DNA of 64,000 nt from the NCBI GenBank assembly GCA_031396205.1, contig JANNKH010000006.1, positions 186,001 to 250,000 on the forward strand, in the 5' to 3' direction. Both the position numbers and the translations under genes were made by a program. Positions 1 through 8,056 of the stretch are shown in pieces. The notes under the pieces are model-generated. The model was not told the DNA's origin. It was given only the letters and a program-made list of their open reading frames with translations, and did not search any database. This stretch comes from CAISIP01 sp031396205. Lineage in GTDB: Bacteria > Pseudomonadota > Gammaproteobacteria > Burkholderiales > Burkholderiaceae_C. How positions within the stretch are numbered: position 1 is the stretch's first letter; each line of letters starts with the position of its first letter.

Positions 1-646
1 TGGCTGCAATCACCTGAAACTCCTCACTCAGGTCGCCACCGATGGCGCCACTGTCGGCGGCGACGGCCCTATAACGCAGGCCGAACCGATCAAAAATGCG
101 GCGGTAGGCCTGCGCCATCACCTGGTAACTGACCTTGGCGCCCTCGACATCCTGGTCGAAACTGTAGGCATCCTTCATGATGAACTCACGCCCGCGCATC
201 AGTCCGAACCGGGGCCGCCGCTCGTCCCGAAACTTGGTCTGGATCTGGTAGAGGTTACGCGGCAATTGCTTGTAGCTCTTGACGTCCTGCCGCATGATGT
301 CGGTCACCACCTCTTCGCTGGTGGGTTGCACGACAAAGTCGCGCTGATGGCGATCGCGGATGCGCAGCAGCTCCGGACCATATTTCTGAAACCGCCCGGT
401 TTCCTGCCAAAGCTCGGCCGGCTGCACGACCGGCATGGTCAGCTCTACCGCCCCGGCCCGGTTCATCTCCTCGCGCACGATGGCCTCTACTTTGCGGATC
501 ACCCGAAGTCCCATCGGCATATAGCTGTAAATGCCGGCGCTGAGCTTCTTGATCAGGCCGGCGCGCAGCATCAACTGGTGGCTGGCCACCTCGGCATCGG
601 CCGGTGCTTCCTTGAGCGTGGATATGAAAAAACGGGAGGCTTTCAT
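1..646 (-). CDS. proS: Prolyl-tRNA synthetase, N-terminal part (runs off left edge)
   Basis: Class II aminoacyl-tRNA synthetase that charges tRNA-Pro in the cytoplasm. The first 215 residues are visible; the rest lies outside the window. The bacterial ProRS start MKASRFFISTLKEAP is at the ATG ending at 646. The QPTSEE loop (about residues 107-112) and the motif 2 region with FRDERRPRFGLMRGREF (about 139-155) identify the family. The bacterial-type editing domain would begin just past the visible part. It is divergent from rppH with about 82 bases between the two starts, a common betaproteobacterial arrangement. No frameshift is seen in the visible part. Confidence 0.96.
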   Translation of the reverse strand, partial: MKASRFFISTLKEAPADAEVASHQLMLRAGLIKKLSAGIYSYMPMGLRVIRKVEAIVREEMNRAGAVELTMPVVQPAELWQETGRFQKYGPELLRIRDRHQRDFVVQPTSEEVVTDIMRQDVKSYKQLPRNLYQIQTKFRDERRPRFGLMRGREFIMKDAYSFDQDVEGAKVSYQVMAQAYRRIFDRFGLRYRAVAADSGAIGGDLSEEFQVIAA

Positions 647-670
647 GGGTCTTGAAACGGTACCGGGTGC

Positions 671-699
671 TTTGCCGCATGCTGCTGGCGGGGCATAAT
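671..699 (+). promoter_or_regulatory. Possible sigma70 promoter of rppH
   Basis: A CATAAT hexamer at 694-699 (five of six to consensus) follows a weak TTTGCC at 671-676 with a 17-base spacer. It lies 29 bases before the rppH ATG, inside the proS/rppH divergent region. The -35 match is poor, so this is only a candidate. Confidence 0.35.
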
Positions 700-728
700 G
701 GCTGCAGTTAGAAAATTGGGGTTTGATT

Positions 729-1379
729 ATGCTTGACCGGGACGGCTTTCGGCCCAATGTCGGCATCGTTCTGCTCAACCAGAGGAACCAGGTATTCTGG
801 GGCAAGCGCATTCGTACCCATTCGTGGCAGTTTCCGCAAGGTGGTATAGATCGAGGCGAGACGCCCGAGCAGGCCATGTTCCGCGAGCTCCATGAGGAGG
901 TGGGGCTCCAGCCGGAGCATGTCTGCGTAGTTGCACGTACTCGCGACTGGTTGCGCTACGAGGTGCCGGACCGCTACATCCGTCGTGATGCGCGGGGCCA
1001 CTACAAGGGTCAGAAGCAGATCTGGTACTTGCTGCAACTGATCGGCTACGACTGGGACTTGAATCTGCGGGCGACGGACCATCCCGAGTTCGACGCATGG
1101 CGTTGGAACGACTACTGGGTTCCCCTGGACATGGTCGTCGAGTTCAAGCGCGGCGTCTACGAAATGGCGCTGACCGAACTTGCTCGCTATCTGCCCCGCC
1201 ATGAGGCGCGCAACCGTTACCTGCGCAGCGGCAACAGGTCTCGCGACCATGAAAGTTACGCTTCGGCGGGCGACGCACTACGCAGTGCGGGTTTTGCCCT
1301 GCCTCCGGGCGCAAGTTTCGAGCCCGATCCACACACCAACGTCGCAGTCAATGAAGCCGATGACCCGCATGTTCGCTAG
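729..1379 (+). CDS. rppH: RNA pyrophosphohydrolase RppH (Nudix)
   Basis: Removes pyrophosphate from the 5' end of primary transcripts, which exposes them to RNase E decay. The 216-residue protein starts MLDRDGFRPNVGI, as the family does, and carries a complete Nudix box at residues 38-60 with the REXXEE core (RELHEE). I chose the ATG at 729; a TTG two codons upstream is in frame but less likely. The C-terminus, after about residue 160, is a low-complexity tail longer than in E. coli RppH, which is usual in Burkholderiales. The end overlaps the start of the next gene by 29 bases. Confidence 0.95.
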   Translation: MLDRDGFRPNVGIVLLNQRNQVFWGKRIRTHSWQFPQGGIDRGETPEQAMFRELHEEVGLQPEHVCVVARTRDWLRYEVPDRYIRRDARGHYKGQKQIWYLLQLIGYDWDLNLRATDHPEFDAWRWNDYWVPLDMVVEFKRGVYEMALTELARYLPRHEARNRYLRSGNRSRDHESYASAGDALRSAGFALPPGASFEPDPHTNVAVNEADDPHVR

Positions 1380-1878
1380 GACCGTTCTTGGCCTTTCCAT
1401 CGGACTCTTGACGACGTCCGGTTTGCTGGGCCAGATTGCCGATCTTGACCCCGACTGGAAGGAATTGGACGTCCGGCCGCCTGCCACATTCCGAGCCGAC
1501 AACCTCGTGCCAATCGAGATGCCGCGTTATGTCTCGGTCAAGATCGGCATCGACCCGCAAACCCTGGTTATTTCCAGCGATGGCATCGTGCGCTACGTTG
1601 TCATCGCGATATCGACCAGCGGCAATATCAACGCCGCCTACGAAGGAATCTGGTGTCGCAGCGGCGAAGTCAAGACTTATGCGCGCGCCAGCAACGATAG
1701 AAAGTGGACTCCGGTTGCCGATCCGCAATGGAAAGCCCTGAGTGCCAGTCAGCCGTCCATGCACGCGCTGGCCCTGGCGCGCCAGGGCGTTTGCGACGGC
1801 AGATCGGCCGCCGCACAGTCGCCACAGGTCATCATCGGAAAGTTAAAGCAATCGATATCGGCTGGAATCCAGCGCTGA
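1351..1878 (+). CDS. CNP1-like family exported protein
   Basis: A 175-residue protein of the CNP1-like family (uncharacterised, mostly betaproteobacterial). The recognisable core is an aromatic/proline N-part, an LVP segment, then a DGIVRYVVIAISTSG strand and the YEGIWCRSGEVKTYA stretch with one conserved Cys. The N-terminus has a short basic region and a hydrophobic stretch ending near LLTTSGLLGQ, which suggests export to the periplasm; no lipobox Cys is seen. Start codons at 1351, 1360 and 1369 are all possible, and all overlap the rppH end, so the two genes probably share a transcript. Function is unknown. Confidence 0.8.
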   Translation: MKPMTRMFARTVLGLSIGLLTTSGLLGQIADLDPDWKELDVRPPATFRADNLVPIEMPRYVSVKIGIDPQTLVISSDGIVRYVVIAISTSGNINAAYEGIWCRSGEVKTYARASNDRKWTPVADPQWKALSASQPSMHALALARQGVCDGRSAAAQSPQVIIGKLKQSISAGIQR

Positions 1879-1892
1879 CGGTGCGGCTCACG

Positions 1893-3029
1893 CTACCGCG
1901 TAATGACGAGGTTGTCGCGGTGTACCATTTCGGGCTCTGCCACATACCCGAGTAGCCGCTCAATTTCGCCAGACGGTTTTCGGCAGATCAGGCGCGCTTC
2001 GAAACTAGAGTAATTGGCCAGTCCACGGGCGATCTCTGCGCCAGAAGTCTCGCGTACCGCGATCACATCGCCGCGAGAGAACTCGCCCACGACGCTGAGC
2101 ATGCCGATCGGCAACAGGCTCTTTCCCTCGGTTCGCAACTTGGCCGCAGCACCCGTGTCCACCATGATGGCACCACGCAATTGAAGATGGTCGGCTATCC
2201 ATTGCTTGCGGGCCTGTGTCTTCTGGGTTTGCGCCACCAACAAGGTGCCGATCGACTCGCCCGCCATCAAGCGACGCAACACATCGGGCTCCCGGCCCCA
2301 GGCGATGATCGTCGAGGCACCGGAGCCTGCCGCCCTGCGCGCTGCCAGAATCTTGGTGATCATGCCACCTCGTCCGAGACTGGTGCCCGCGCCACCCGCC
2401 ATCAGTTCAAGCGCAGCGTCGCCCGCCTTGGCCTCGTGCACGAATTGCGCATCCGCGCTCTTGCGCGGATCCGCCGTGTACAGGCCTTTTTGGTCGGTAA
2501 GGATGATCAGCAGGTCGGCCTCGACGAGGTTGGCGACCAGAGCCCCCAAGGTGTCGTTATCACCAAACTTGATCTCGTCATTGACAACCGTATCATTTTC
2601 ATTGATCACCGGTACGATTCCCAGCTTGAGCAGGGTCATCAACGTCGATCGGGCGTTCAGGTATCGCTCCCGGTCCGCCAGGTCGGCGTGGGTCAACAGC
2701 ACCTGGGCACTGCCCAGCCCATGCGCGCGCAGCTTGGACTCATACATCTGGGCCAGCCCCATCTGGCCAACCGCCGCCGCCGCCTGCAATTCGTGGATTT
2801 CATGCGGGCGGGTCTTCCAACCTAGACGTTTCATGCCTTCGGCTATCGCGCCACTGGACACCATAATCACCTCGCGCTTGTCGCTGACCAGCAAAGCTAG
2901 TTGGCGGCACCACTCCCCTATGGCCTCCTCATCGAGTCCTCGACCATCGTTCGTAACCAGGCTGGAGCCCACCTTGACAACAATGCGCCTGGACTGGCGC
3001 ATCAATACGGGCGAAGCGCTCTTCATCAT
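1893..3029 (-). CDS. proB: Glutamate 5-kinase
   Basis: Phosphorylates L-glutamate to glutamyl 5-phosphate, the first committed step of proline synthesis. The 378-residue protein has an amino-acid-kinase domain beginning IVVKVGSSLVT (about residues 16-26), the nucleotide-binding DQKGLYTADP segment and a C-terminal PUA domain (about 285-370), the usual two-domain form. Start is ATG at 3029 or the adjacent ATG at 3026. It lies 56 bases downstream of obgE on the same strand, giving the typical betaproteobacterial order rplU-rpmA-obgE-proB. The end is convergent with the CNP1-like gene, 14 bases apart. Confidence 0.97.
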   Translation of the reverse strand: MMKSASPVLMRQSRRIVVKVGSSLVTNDGRGLDEEAIGEWCRQLALLVSDKREVIMVSSGAIAEGMKRLGWKTRPHEIHELQAAAAVGQMGLAQMYESKLRAHGLGSAQVLLTHADLADRERYLNARSTLMTLLKLGIVPVINENDTVVNDEIKFGDNDTLGALVANLVEADLLIILTDQKGLYTADPRKSADAQFVHEAKAGDAALELMAGGAGTSLGRGGMITKILAARRAAGSGASTIIAWGREPDVLRRLMAGESIGTLLVAQTQKTQARKQWIADHLQLRGAIMVDTGAAAKLRTEGKSLLPIGMLSVVGEFSRGDVIAVRETSGAEIARGLANYSSFEARLICRKPSGEIERLLGYVAEPEMVHRDNLVITR

Positions 3030-3085
3030 GTTGCAGTTGCCTGATCACACAAAAGCGATTCGCAATCCAATGCCGATGCCGAGCA

Positions 3086-4156
3086 TCAGGTAGCGCCATA
3101 GAGCGAAAACCTCGGATCCACGACCGGCTCGGTATGCTCCAGGCTCTGTTGTGTCTGGACCTGCTTGAAGACGGCGTGGACGAGGGCTTCGCATCCGTCA
3201 CGGGTCAGTGCCGATATTTCGAATACCGGACCTTTGAAACGCATCCGCCGCACGAACTCGGCCACCAGCGCTGCCCGCTTGTCATTTGGCACCATATCCA
3301 GTTTGTTCAGCACAAACCAGCGTGGCTTTCGAAACAGTTTCTGGTCGTATTTTTTCAGCTCGTTCACGATCGCCTTGGCCTGCACCACCGTGTCCACGCT
3401 GTCGTCGAACGGGGCCATGTCGACAACATGCAGCAGCAATCGTGTACGTTGCAGATGGCGCAGAAACAAATGACCTAGTCCTGCTCCATCCGATGCGCCC
3501 TCGATCAGCCCGGGCAGATCGGCCACGACAAAACTTTGCGACGGCCCAACCCGAACCACACCCAGATTAGGGTGCAACGTCGTAAACGGGTAGTCTGCGA
3601 TGCGTGGCCTAGCATTGGAGATCGCGGTAATCAACGTCGACTTGCCGGCGTTTGGCATGCCTAGCAAGCCCACGTCGGCCAATACCTTCAACTCGAGCTT
3701 GAGGCTCTTTCTCTCGCCGGGCCAGCCCGGCGTCTTTTGTCGGGGTGCACGGTTGATCGCGCTCTTGAAGCGCATGTTGCCAAACCCGCCATCACCACCC
3801 TTGGCTATTGTGATGACTTCGCCGGGCTTCAACAGCTCAAAAAGCACGTTGCCGCTTTCGGAATCCGAAATGATCGTTCCGACCGGCACGCGCAGAGTGA
3901 TGTCGTCCCCGGCAGCGCCAAACATGTCCGATCCCATCCCATGCTGACCGCGTTTGGCCTCATGTCGACGCGCATAGCGGAAATCCACAAGCGTATTCAA
4001 CCCGACATCGGCGACAGCGAAAACATGACCGCCGCGACCGCCATCACCTCCATTGGGACCACCAAACTCTTTGTACTTTTCGTGGCGGAACGACACACAG
4101 CCAGCACCACCGTCGCCAGCGGCAACGTCGATAAATGCTTCATCGACAAATTTCAT
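3086..4156 (-). CDS. obgE: GTPase Obg/CgtA
   Basis: Ribosome-associated GTPase involved in 50S subunit maturation and stress control. The 356-residue protein starts MKFVDEAFIDVAAGDGG and has the glycine-rich Obg fold (about 1-155), then the G domain: G1 GMPNAGKST (about 166-174), G3 DLPGL (213-217) and G4 NKLD (284-287). The C-terminal tail is short, as in most proteobacteria. I chose the ATG at 4156 because the frame continues upstream without family similarity. It is separated from rpmA by 141 bases that contain a likely terminator. Confidence 0.97.
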   Translation of the reverse strand: MKFVDEAFIDVAAGDGGAGCVSFRHEKYKEFGGPNGGDGGRGGHVFAVADVGLNTLVDFRYARRHEAKRGQHGMGSDMFGAAGDDITLRVPVGTIISDSESGNVLFELLKPGEVITIAKGGDGGFGNMRFKSAINRAPRQKTPGWPGERKSLKLELKVLADVGLLGMPNAGKSTLITAISNARPRIADYPFTTLHPNLGVVRVGPSQSFVVADLPGLIEGASDGAGLGHLFLRHLQRTRLLLHVVDMAPFDDSVDTVVQAKAIVNELKKYDQKLFRKPRWFVLNKLDMVPNDKRAALVAEFVRRMRFKGPVFEISALTRDGCEALVHAVFKQVQTQQSLEHTEPVVDPRFSLYGAT

Positions 4157-4249
4157 GGTGTGTGGCCTTAGATTAACGCAGTTCGAAACTAAGCAAGCAG
4201 GAATACCGCCCTTAACAAGCCGTCGGACATTTGTTCGGGCGCACAAACG

Positions 4250-4274
4250 AAAAACCCCGCGCCAGGCGCAGGGT
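4250..4274 (-). terminator. Rho-independent terminator after rpmA
   Basis: Read on the minus strand, ACCCTGCGC pairs with GCGCGGGGT around a CTG loop, followed immediately by a run of five T (4250-4254). The stem is nine pairs including one G-T. It lies 24 bases past the rpmA stop and about 93 bases before the obgE start, so it should separate or attenuate ribosomal protein transcription from obgE-proB. Confidence 0.75.
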
Positions 4275-4297
4275 TTGAAACTGGGTGAAATGCCGGG

Positions 4298-4555
4298 TCA
4301 GGCCGTTGTGACGTTGACGGTCTGCTTGTTCATCGCGCCTTTGACTGCAAACGACACCTTGCCATCCGCAAGTGCGAACAATGTGTGGTCCTTGCCAACA
4401 CCCACATTGACTCCTGCGTGGAACTTGGTACCGCGCTGACGCACGATGATCGAGCCTGCCGAAACCGCCTCACCGCCAAACGCCTTCACACCGAGCATCT
4501 TGGGCTTCGAATCACGCCCGTTTCGCGTCGAGCCGCCGCCTTTTTTCTGTGCCAT
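4298..4555 (-). CDS. rpmA: 50S ribosomal protein L27
   Basis: The 85-residue protein starts MAQKKGGGSTRNGRDSKPK, the conserved L27 N-terminus that reaches the peptidyl transferase centre, and carries the FHAGVNVGVGKDHTLFA signature. Full length. It lies 52 bases after rplU and is followed by a strong hairpin terminator. Confidence 0.98.
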   Translation of the reverse strand: MAQKKGGGSTRNGRDSKPKMLGVKAFGGEAVSAGSIIVRQRGTKFHAGVNVGVGKDHTLFALADGKVSFAVKGAMNKQTVNVTTA

Positions 4556-4607
4556 TTAGCTTCTCCAATCAGTTTGAAACAGTGCCAACCCTGTTTTCAA
4601 TGTTCCA

Positions 4608-4919
4608 TCAGGCTGCAATAGTGCCGATTTGCAACTCGGTGTACTGCTGGCGATGACCCTGACGCTTTTGATAGTGCTTGCGTCGACGCATTTTGAAGAT
4701 GCTGACTTTGTCATGCTTGCCATGTGCCACCACTGTGGCCTTGACTGTTGCGCCGGATACCAGAGGCGTGCCAATCTTCATTTCAGCGCCGTTCCCGACA
4801 GCCAAAACCTGGTCGATGACAATCTCCTGGCCAACATCCGCAGCAATCTGTTCTACTTTAATTTTCTCGCCGGCAGCAACACGATACTGTTTGCCACCGG
4901 TTTTTATGACCGCGTACAT
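4608..4919 (-). CDS. rplU: 50S ribosomal protein L21
   Basis: The 103-residue L21 starts MYAVIKTGGKQYRVAAGEKI and ends in the basic KMRRRKHYQKRQGHRQ segment that contacts 23S rRNA. It is the first gene of the rplU-rpmA transcript. A good extended -10 element lies about 75 bases upstream of the start codon. Confidence 0.98.
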   Translation of the reverse strand: MYAVIKTGGKQYRVAAGEKIKVEQIAADVGQEIVIDQVLAVGNGAEMKIGTPLVSGATVKATVVAHGKHDKVSIFKMRRRKHYQKRQGHRQQYTELQIGTIAA

Positions 4920-4992
4920 GTGGACCCCTCATCTAAAGACTACAGGTGAGTCTTAAAAATAACCATGCAGACCAAATTCTGCACAGCCAAAA

Positions 4993-5001
4993 ATTATAGC
5001 A
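4993..5001 (-). promoter_or_regulatory. Extended -10 promoter of rplU-rpmA
   Basis: On the minus strand the sequence TGCTATAAT gives a perfect TATAAT (4993-4998) with the TG of an extended -10 one base upstream. No good -35 is seen at 16-18 bases, which fits an extended -10 promoter. The predicted leader to the rplU ATG is about 65 bases. Confidence 0.55.
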
Positions 5002-5044
5002 TCCAGAACGGAATCCAACCAGCCAGCCAGATTCGCGCGGGCCC

Positions 5045-5076
5045 TTTGCCCCGCTTTTTCTATAATGCGGGGCAAA
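5045..5076. promoter_or_regulatory. Perfect 10-bp dyad around a TATAAT, upstream of ispB
   Basis: TTTGCCCCGC (5045-5054) and GCGGGGCAAA (5067-5076) are exact inverted copies separated by 12 bases. The spacer ends in TATAAT on the plus strand (5061-5066). The dyad straddles a possible ispB -10 element, so it may be an operator. It could also be an RNA hairpin, but no T run follows it on either strand. Confidence 0.5.
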
Positions 5077-6078
5077 CACCACGTCCTCCCTGCCTTGCCG
5101 CCAACCCATTCCCATACCTCCCCGGGGCTTTCAGTGATCGCCGCGGACATGCGTGAAGTCGATGCGGCAATAGCACGCAGACTCGATTCCGGTGTGCCAA
5201 TGGTTGGCGAGATATCACATTACATTATCGGCGCTGGCGGCAAGCGATTGCGTCCGGCCCTGCTGCTGCTGACCAGCGGTGCGCTTGGCTACACCGGAGT
5301 ACATCGGTTCAACCTGGCGGCCGTCGTGGAGTTCATTCACACAGCCACTCTCTTGCACGACGACGTCGTCGATGACTCTGCGCTTCGTCGTGGGAATGCT
5401 ACTGCCAACGAGAGGTTTGGGAACCCCGCCAGTGTTTTGGTTGGTGACTTCCTTTATTCACGGGCATTTCAGATGATGGTGGACGTGGGAGACATGCGCG
5501 TCATGGCCGTGCTGGCCACTGCCACCAACGTCATCGCCGAAGGCGAGGTATTGCAACTGATGAACATGCATAACGCCGAACTCGACGAAGCAGGCTACCT
5601 GCATGTGATTCGATCCAAAACGGCCAAGCTGTTTGAAGCCAGTGCGCGGGTCGGCGCGATCCTCGCAGGGGCTTCAAGCGAACTGGAAGAATGCTGCGCG
5701 ACCTATGGTCAGGCTCTGGGAACCGCTTTCCAGGTGATCGACGACGTACTGGACTACACGGGTGACTCCGAATTGCTTGGCAAGAATCTGGGTGACGATC
5801 TACGCGAAGGCAAGGCGACGCTGCCATTGATCTGCGCAATGCAACGGGGCAACAGGGACCAACGTTCGCTGATATCCCAAGCCATCGAAACGGGCGCGAT
5901 CGATATGCTGCAGCAGGTTGTGAACATCGTAAGGGAAACCGGCGCATTGGACTTTTCCCGCGAGGCCGCGGCGCGCGAAGCGAGGCGTGCCATTGCCGCC
6001 GCCAAGCAGCTTCCCCAGGGGCCGCATAGCGCTTGTTTGATACAATTATCGAGTCAGCTTTTGGAGCGCAACAACTGA
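5065..6078 (+). CDS. ispB: Octaprenyl (all-trans polyprenyl) diphosphate synthase
   Basis: Builds the ubiquinone side chain by adding isopentenyl units to an allylic diphosphate. Both Asp-rich motifs are present: DDVVDD (about 99-104 of the longest frame) and DDVLD (about 226-230), plus GGKRLRPALLLL. The start is uncertain. The ATG at 5065 overlaps a TATAAT and a perfect dyad, so if that TATAAT is the promoter, translation must start later, at TTG 5095 or GTG 5134. The VIAADM segment at 5134 is near where the conserved family sequence begins. Divergent from rplU; tRNA-Pro follows 25 bases after the stop. Confidence 0.93.
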   Translation: MRGKHHVLPALPPTHSHTSPGLSVIAADMREVDAAIARRLDSGVPMVGEISHYIIGAGGKRLRPALLLLTSGALGYTGVHRFNLAAVVEFIHTATLLHDDVVDDSALRRGNATANERFGNPASVLVGDFLYSRAFQMMVDVGDMRVMAVLATATNVIAEGEVLQLMNMHNAELDEAGYLHVIRSKTAKLFEASARVGAILAGASSELEECCATYGQALGTAFQVIDDVLDYTGDSELLGKNLGDDLREGKATLPLICAMQRGNRDQRSLISQAIETGAIDMLQQVVNIVRETGALDFSREAAAREARRAIAAAKQLPQGPHSACLIQLSSQLLERNN

Positions 6079-6103
6079 TATTTTCGGGTTGTGCGCCCGC
6101 AAT

Positions 6104-6180
6104 CGGGGTGTAGCTTAGCCTGGTAGAGCGCTACGTTCGGGACGTAGAGGCCGGAGGTTCGAATCCTCTCACCCCGACCA
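6104..6180 (+). tRNA. tRNA-Pro (anticodon CGG)
   Basis: A 77-base cloverleaf with acceptor CGGGGTG paired to CACCCCG and an encoded 3' ACCA. The anticodon stem CTACG/CGTAG (6131-6135 and 6143-6147) holds loop TTCGGGA with anticodon CGG at 6138-6140. The T arm contains GGTTCGAATCC. It lies 25 bases after ispB on the same strand and may be processed from that transcript. A short GACAAC/GTTGTC hairpin (6182-6197) follows it, without a T run. Confidence 0.97.
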
Positions 6181-6301
6181 CGACAACGTCTGTTGTCATT
6201 CAGCCTCCTCATGGGCACCATTGGCATGCTTTCGATTTACATCGTGCAGGCAATCGGAGATGATTAGGTAATTGCCTCCCGCCGTAGTACATTTTGAGCC
6301 C

Positions 6302-8035
6302 ATGTCCGTAGTCGATACAGCCGCTCGCGAATCCACTCCAATCGCCCTACCGGGGTTAGGCCGCGCGCTGATTCTTGCTGGAAAACTGGGCCAAAAATCT
6401 GCTGAAGACATCTACCGCAAGGCATCGTCCGGGCGCACTAGCTTTATTGCGGAGCTGACCGGGTCCGGCGCAGTCTCGGCCTCTGATCTGGCGCACACCA
6501 TGTCTTCGGCCTATGCGGCCCCCTTGATTGACCTGGATGCAATCGATCAACAGCGGCTGCCCAAGGGCTTGCTTGATCCCAAGATCTGCCAGTCCTATCG
6601 CGTGGTGGTGCTCAGCAAGCGCAGCAACCGACTGACGGTCGCCACAGCCGATCCATCGGATCAGGAGGCGATTGAAAAGATCAAATTCGCAACCCAGCTT
6701 GGCGTTGACTGGGTCATCGCAGAGTATGACAAAGTGCTCAAGTTGGTCGATGCCACTTCCGCCTCGGCCACCGAAACGATGGAAGAAATCATCGGGGGCG
6801 AGTTCGAGTTCGATGAACAGGCAGCCGACGGTGTGGGAGACAACGATCAGACGACTGTCTCCGAGGTCGACGATGCGCCTGTCGTCAAGTTCCTGCACAA
6901 GATGCTGCTGGATGCATTCAGCATGCGCGCCTCGGACCTGCATTTCGAGCCCTATGAGCACACCTATCGTGTCAGGTTCAGGATCGACGGTGAGTTGAGG
7001 GAAATTGCAGCACCACCGATCGCCATCAAAGACAAGCTGGCTTCGCGCATCAAGGTGATCTCCAAGATGGATATCTCGGAGAAGCGGGTACCGCAAGACG
7101 GCAAGATGAAGCTGAAGATCGGGCCCAACAAGGTCATCGATTTTCGCGTCAGCACCCTGCCAACGCTGTTTGGCGAGAAAATCGTGATTCGAATCCTGGA
7201 TCCGAGCAGCGCCAAGCTGGGTGTCGACGCACTAGGGTACGAACCGGAAGAAAAGCGCCGTTTGATGGAGGCAATCGGTCGTCCCTACGGCATGATCCTG
7301 GTCACGGGCCCAACCGGCTCCGGAAAGACGGTTTCCCTGTACACCTGTTTGAACCTGCTGAACAAGCCGGGCGTGAATATTGCCACTGCGGAAGACCCAT
7401 CCGAGATCAACCTGCCAGGCGTCAACCAGGTCAACGTCAACGACAAGGCCGGTCTGACCTTTGCCGCCGCGCTGAAGTCGTTCCTGCGCCAGGATCCGGA
7501 CATCATCATGGTCGGCGAGATTCGCGACCTGGAGACGGCCGACATCGCCATCAAGGCAGCGCAGACCGGCCACCTCGTCTTGTCCACGTTGCACACCAAC
7601 GATGCGCCGACCACCTTGACGCGAATGCGCAACATGGGCATCGCTCCATTCAATATCGCCTCTAGCGTGATATTGATCACGGCCCAGCGGCTGGCGCGTC
7701 GGTTATGTTCCAGTTGCAAGGCGGTGGCCGACATACCGGAAAAAGCCCTGCTGGATGCTGGTTTCAAACCCAGTGAGATCGATGCCAGCTGGACCACCTA
7801 CCGACCTGTCGGTTGCTCATCATGCAACGGCGGCTACAAGGGCCGCGTCGGAATCTATCAGGTAATGCCGATTACCGAAGAAATCCAGCGCATCATCCTG
7901 CGCGATGGCAGTGCGCTGGATATTGCACAACAGGCCGCGAAAGAAGGCGTTGAATCACTGAGGCGCTCGGGGTTGCACAAGGTAAAGCTGGGCCTGACTT
8001 CGCTCGAAGAGGTGCTCGCCGTTACCAACGAATAG
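6302..8035 (+). CDS. pilB: Type IV pilus assembly ATPase PilB
   Basis: Hexameric cytoplasmic ATPase that powers pilus extension. The 577-residue protein has an N-terminal MshEN-type domain (about 30-165), then the GspE/PilB core with Walker A GPTGSGKT (336-343), the Asp box around LRQDPDIIMVGEIRD (about 395-409) and the His box with LSTLHTNDA. A zinc-binding Cys pair of pairs is at about 469/472 and 505/508. Start is ATG 6302; the upstream in-frame TTG at 6272 adds ten residues without support. It is the first gene of pilBCD-coaE-zapD-yacG. The 121 bases after tRNA-Pro must contain its promoter, but I cannot assign one. Confidence 0.97.
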   Translation: MSVVDTAARESTPIALPGLGRALILAGKLGQKSAEDIYRKASSGRTSFIAELTGSGAVSASDLAHTMSSAYAAPLIDLDAIDQQRLPKGLLDPKICQSYRVVVLSKRSNRLTVATADPSDQEAIEKIKFATQLGVDWVIAEYDKVLKLVDATSASATETMEEIIGGEFEFDEQAADGVGDNDQTTVSEVDDAPVVKFLHKMLLDAFSMRASDLHFEPYEHTYRVRFRIDGELREIAAPPIAIKDKLASRIKVISKMDISEKRVPQDGKMKLKIGPNKVIDFRVSTLPTLFGEKIVIRILDPSSAKLGVDALGYEPEEKRRLMEAIGRPYGMILVTGPTGSGKTVSLYTCLNLLNKPGVNIATAEDPSEINLPGVNQVNVNDKAGLTFAAALKSFLRQDPDIIMVGEIRDLETADIAIKAAQTGHLVLSTLHTNDAPTTLTRMRNMGIAPFNIASSVILITAQRLARRLCSSCKAVADIPEKALLDAGFKPSEIDASWTTYRPVGCSSCNGGYKGRVGIYQVMPITEEIQRIILRDGSALDIAQQAAKEGVESLRRSGLHKVKLGLTSLEEVLAVTNE

Positions 8036-8056
8036 AAACAGGGGTTCAGAGACCAT

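Noticed and set aside
6182..6197. GACAAC/GTTGTC hairpin after tRNA-Pro as a terminator
   Set aside because: Six-pair AT-containing stem without a T run; it may be a processing signal but is not supported as a terminator.
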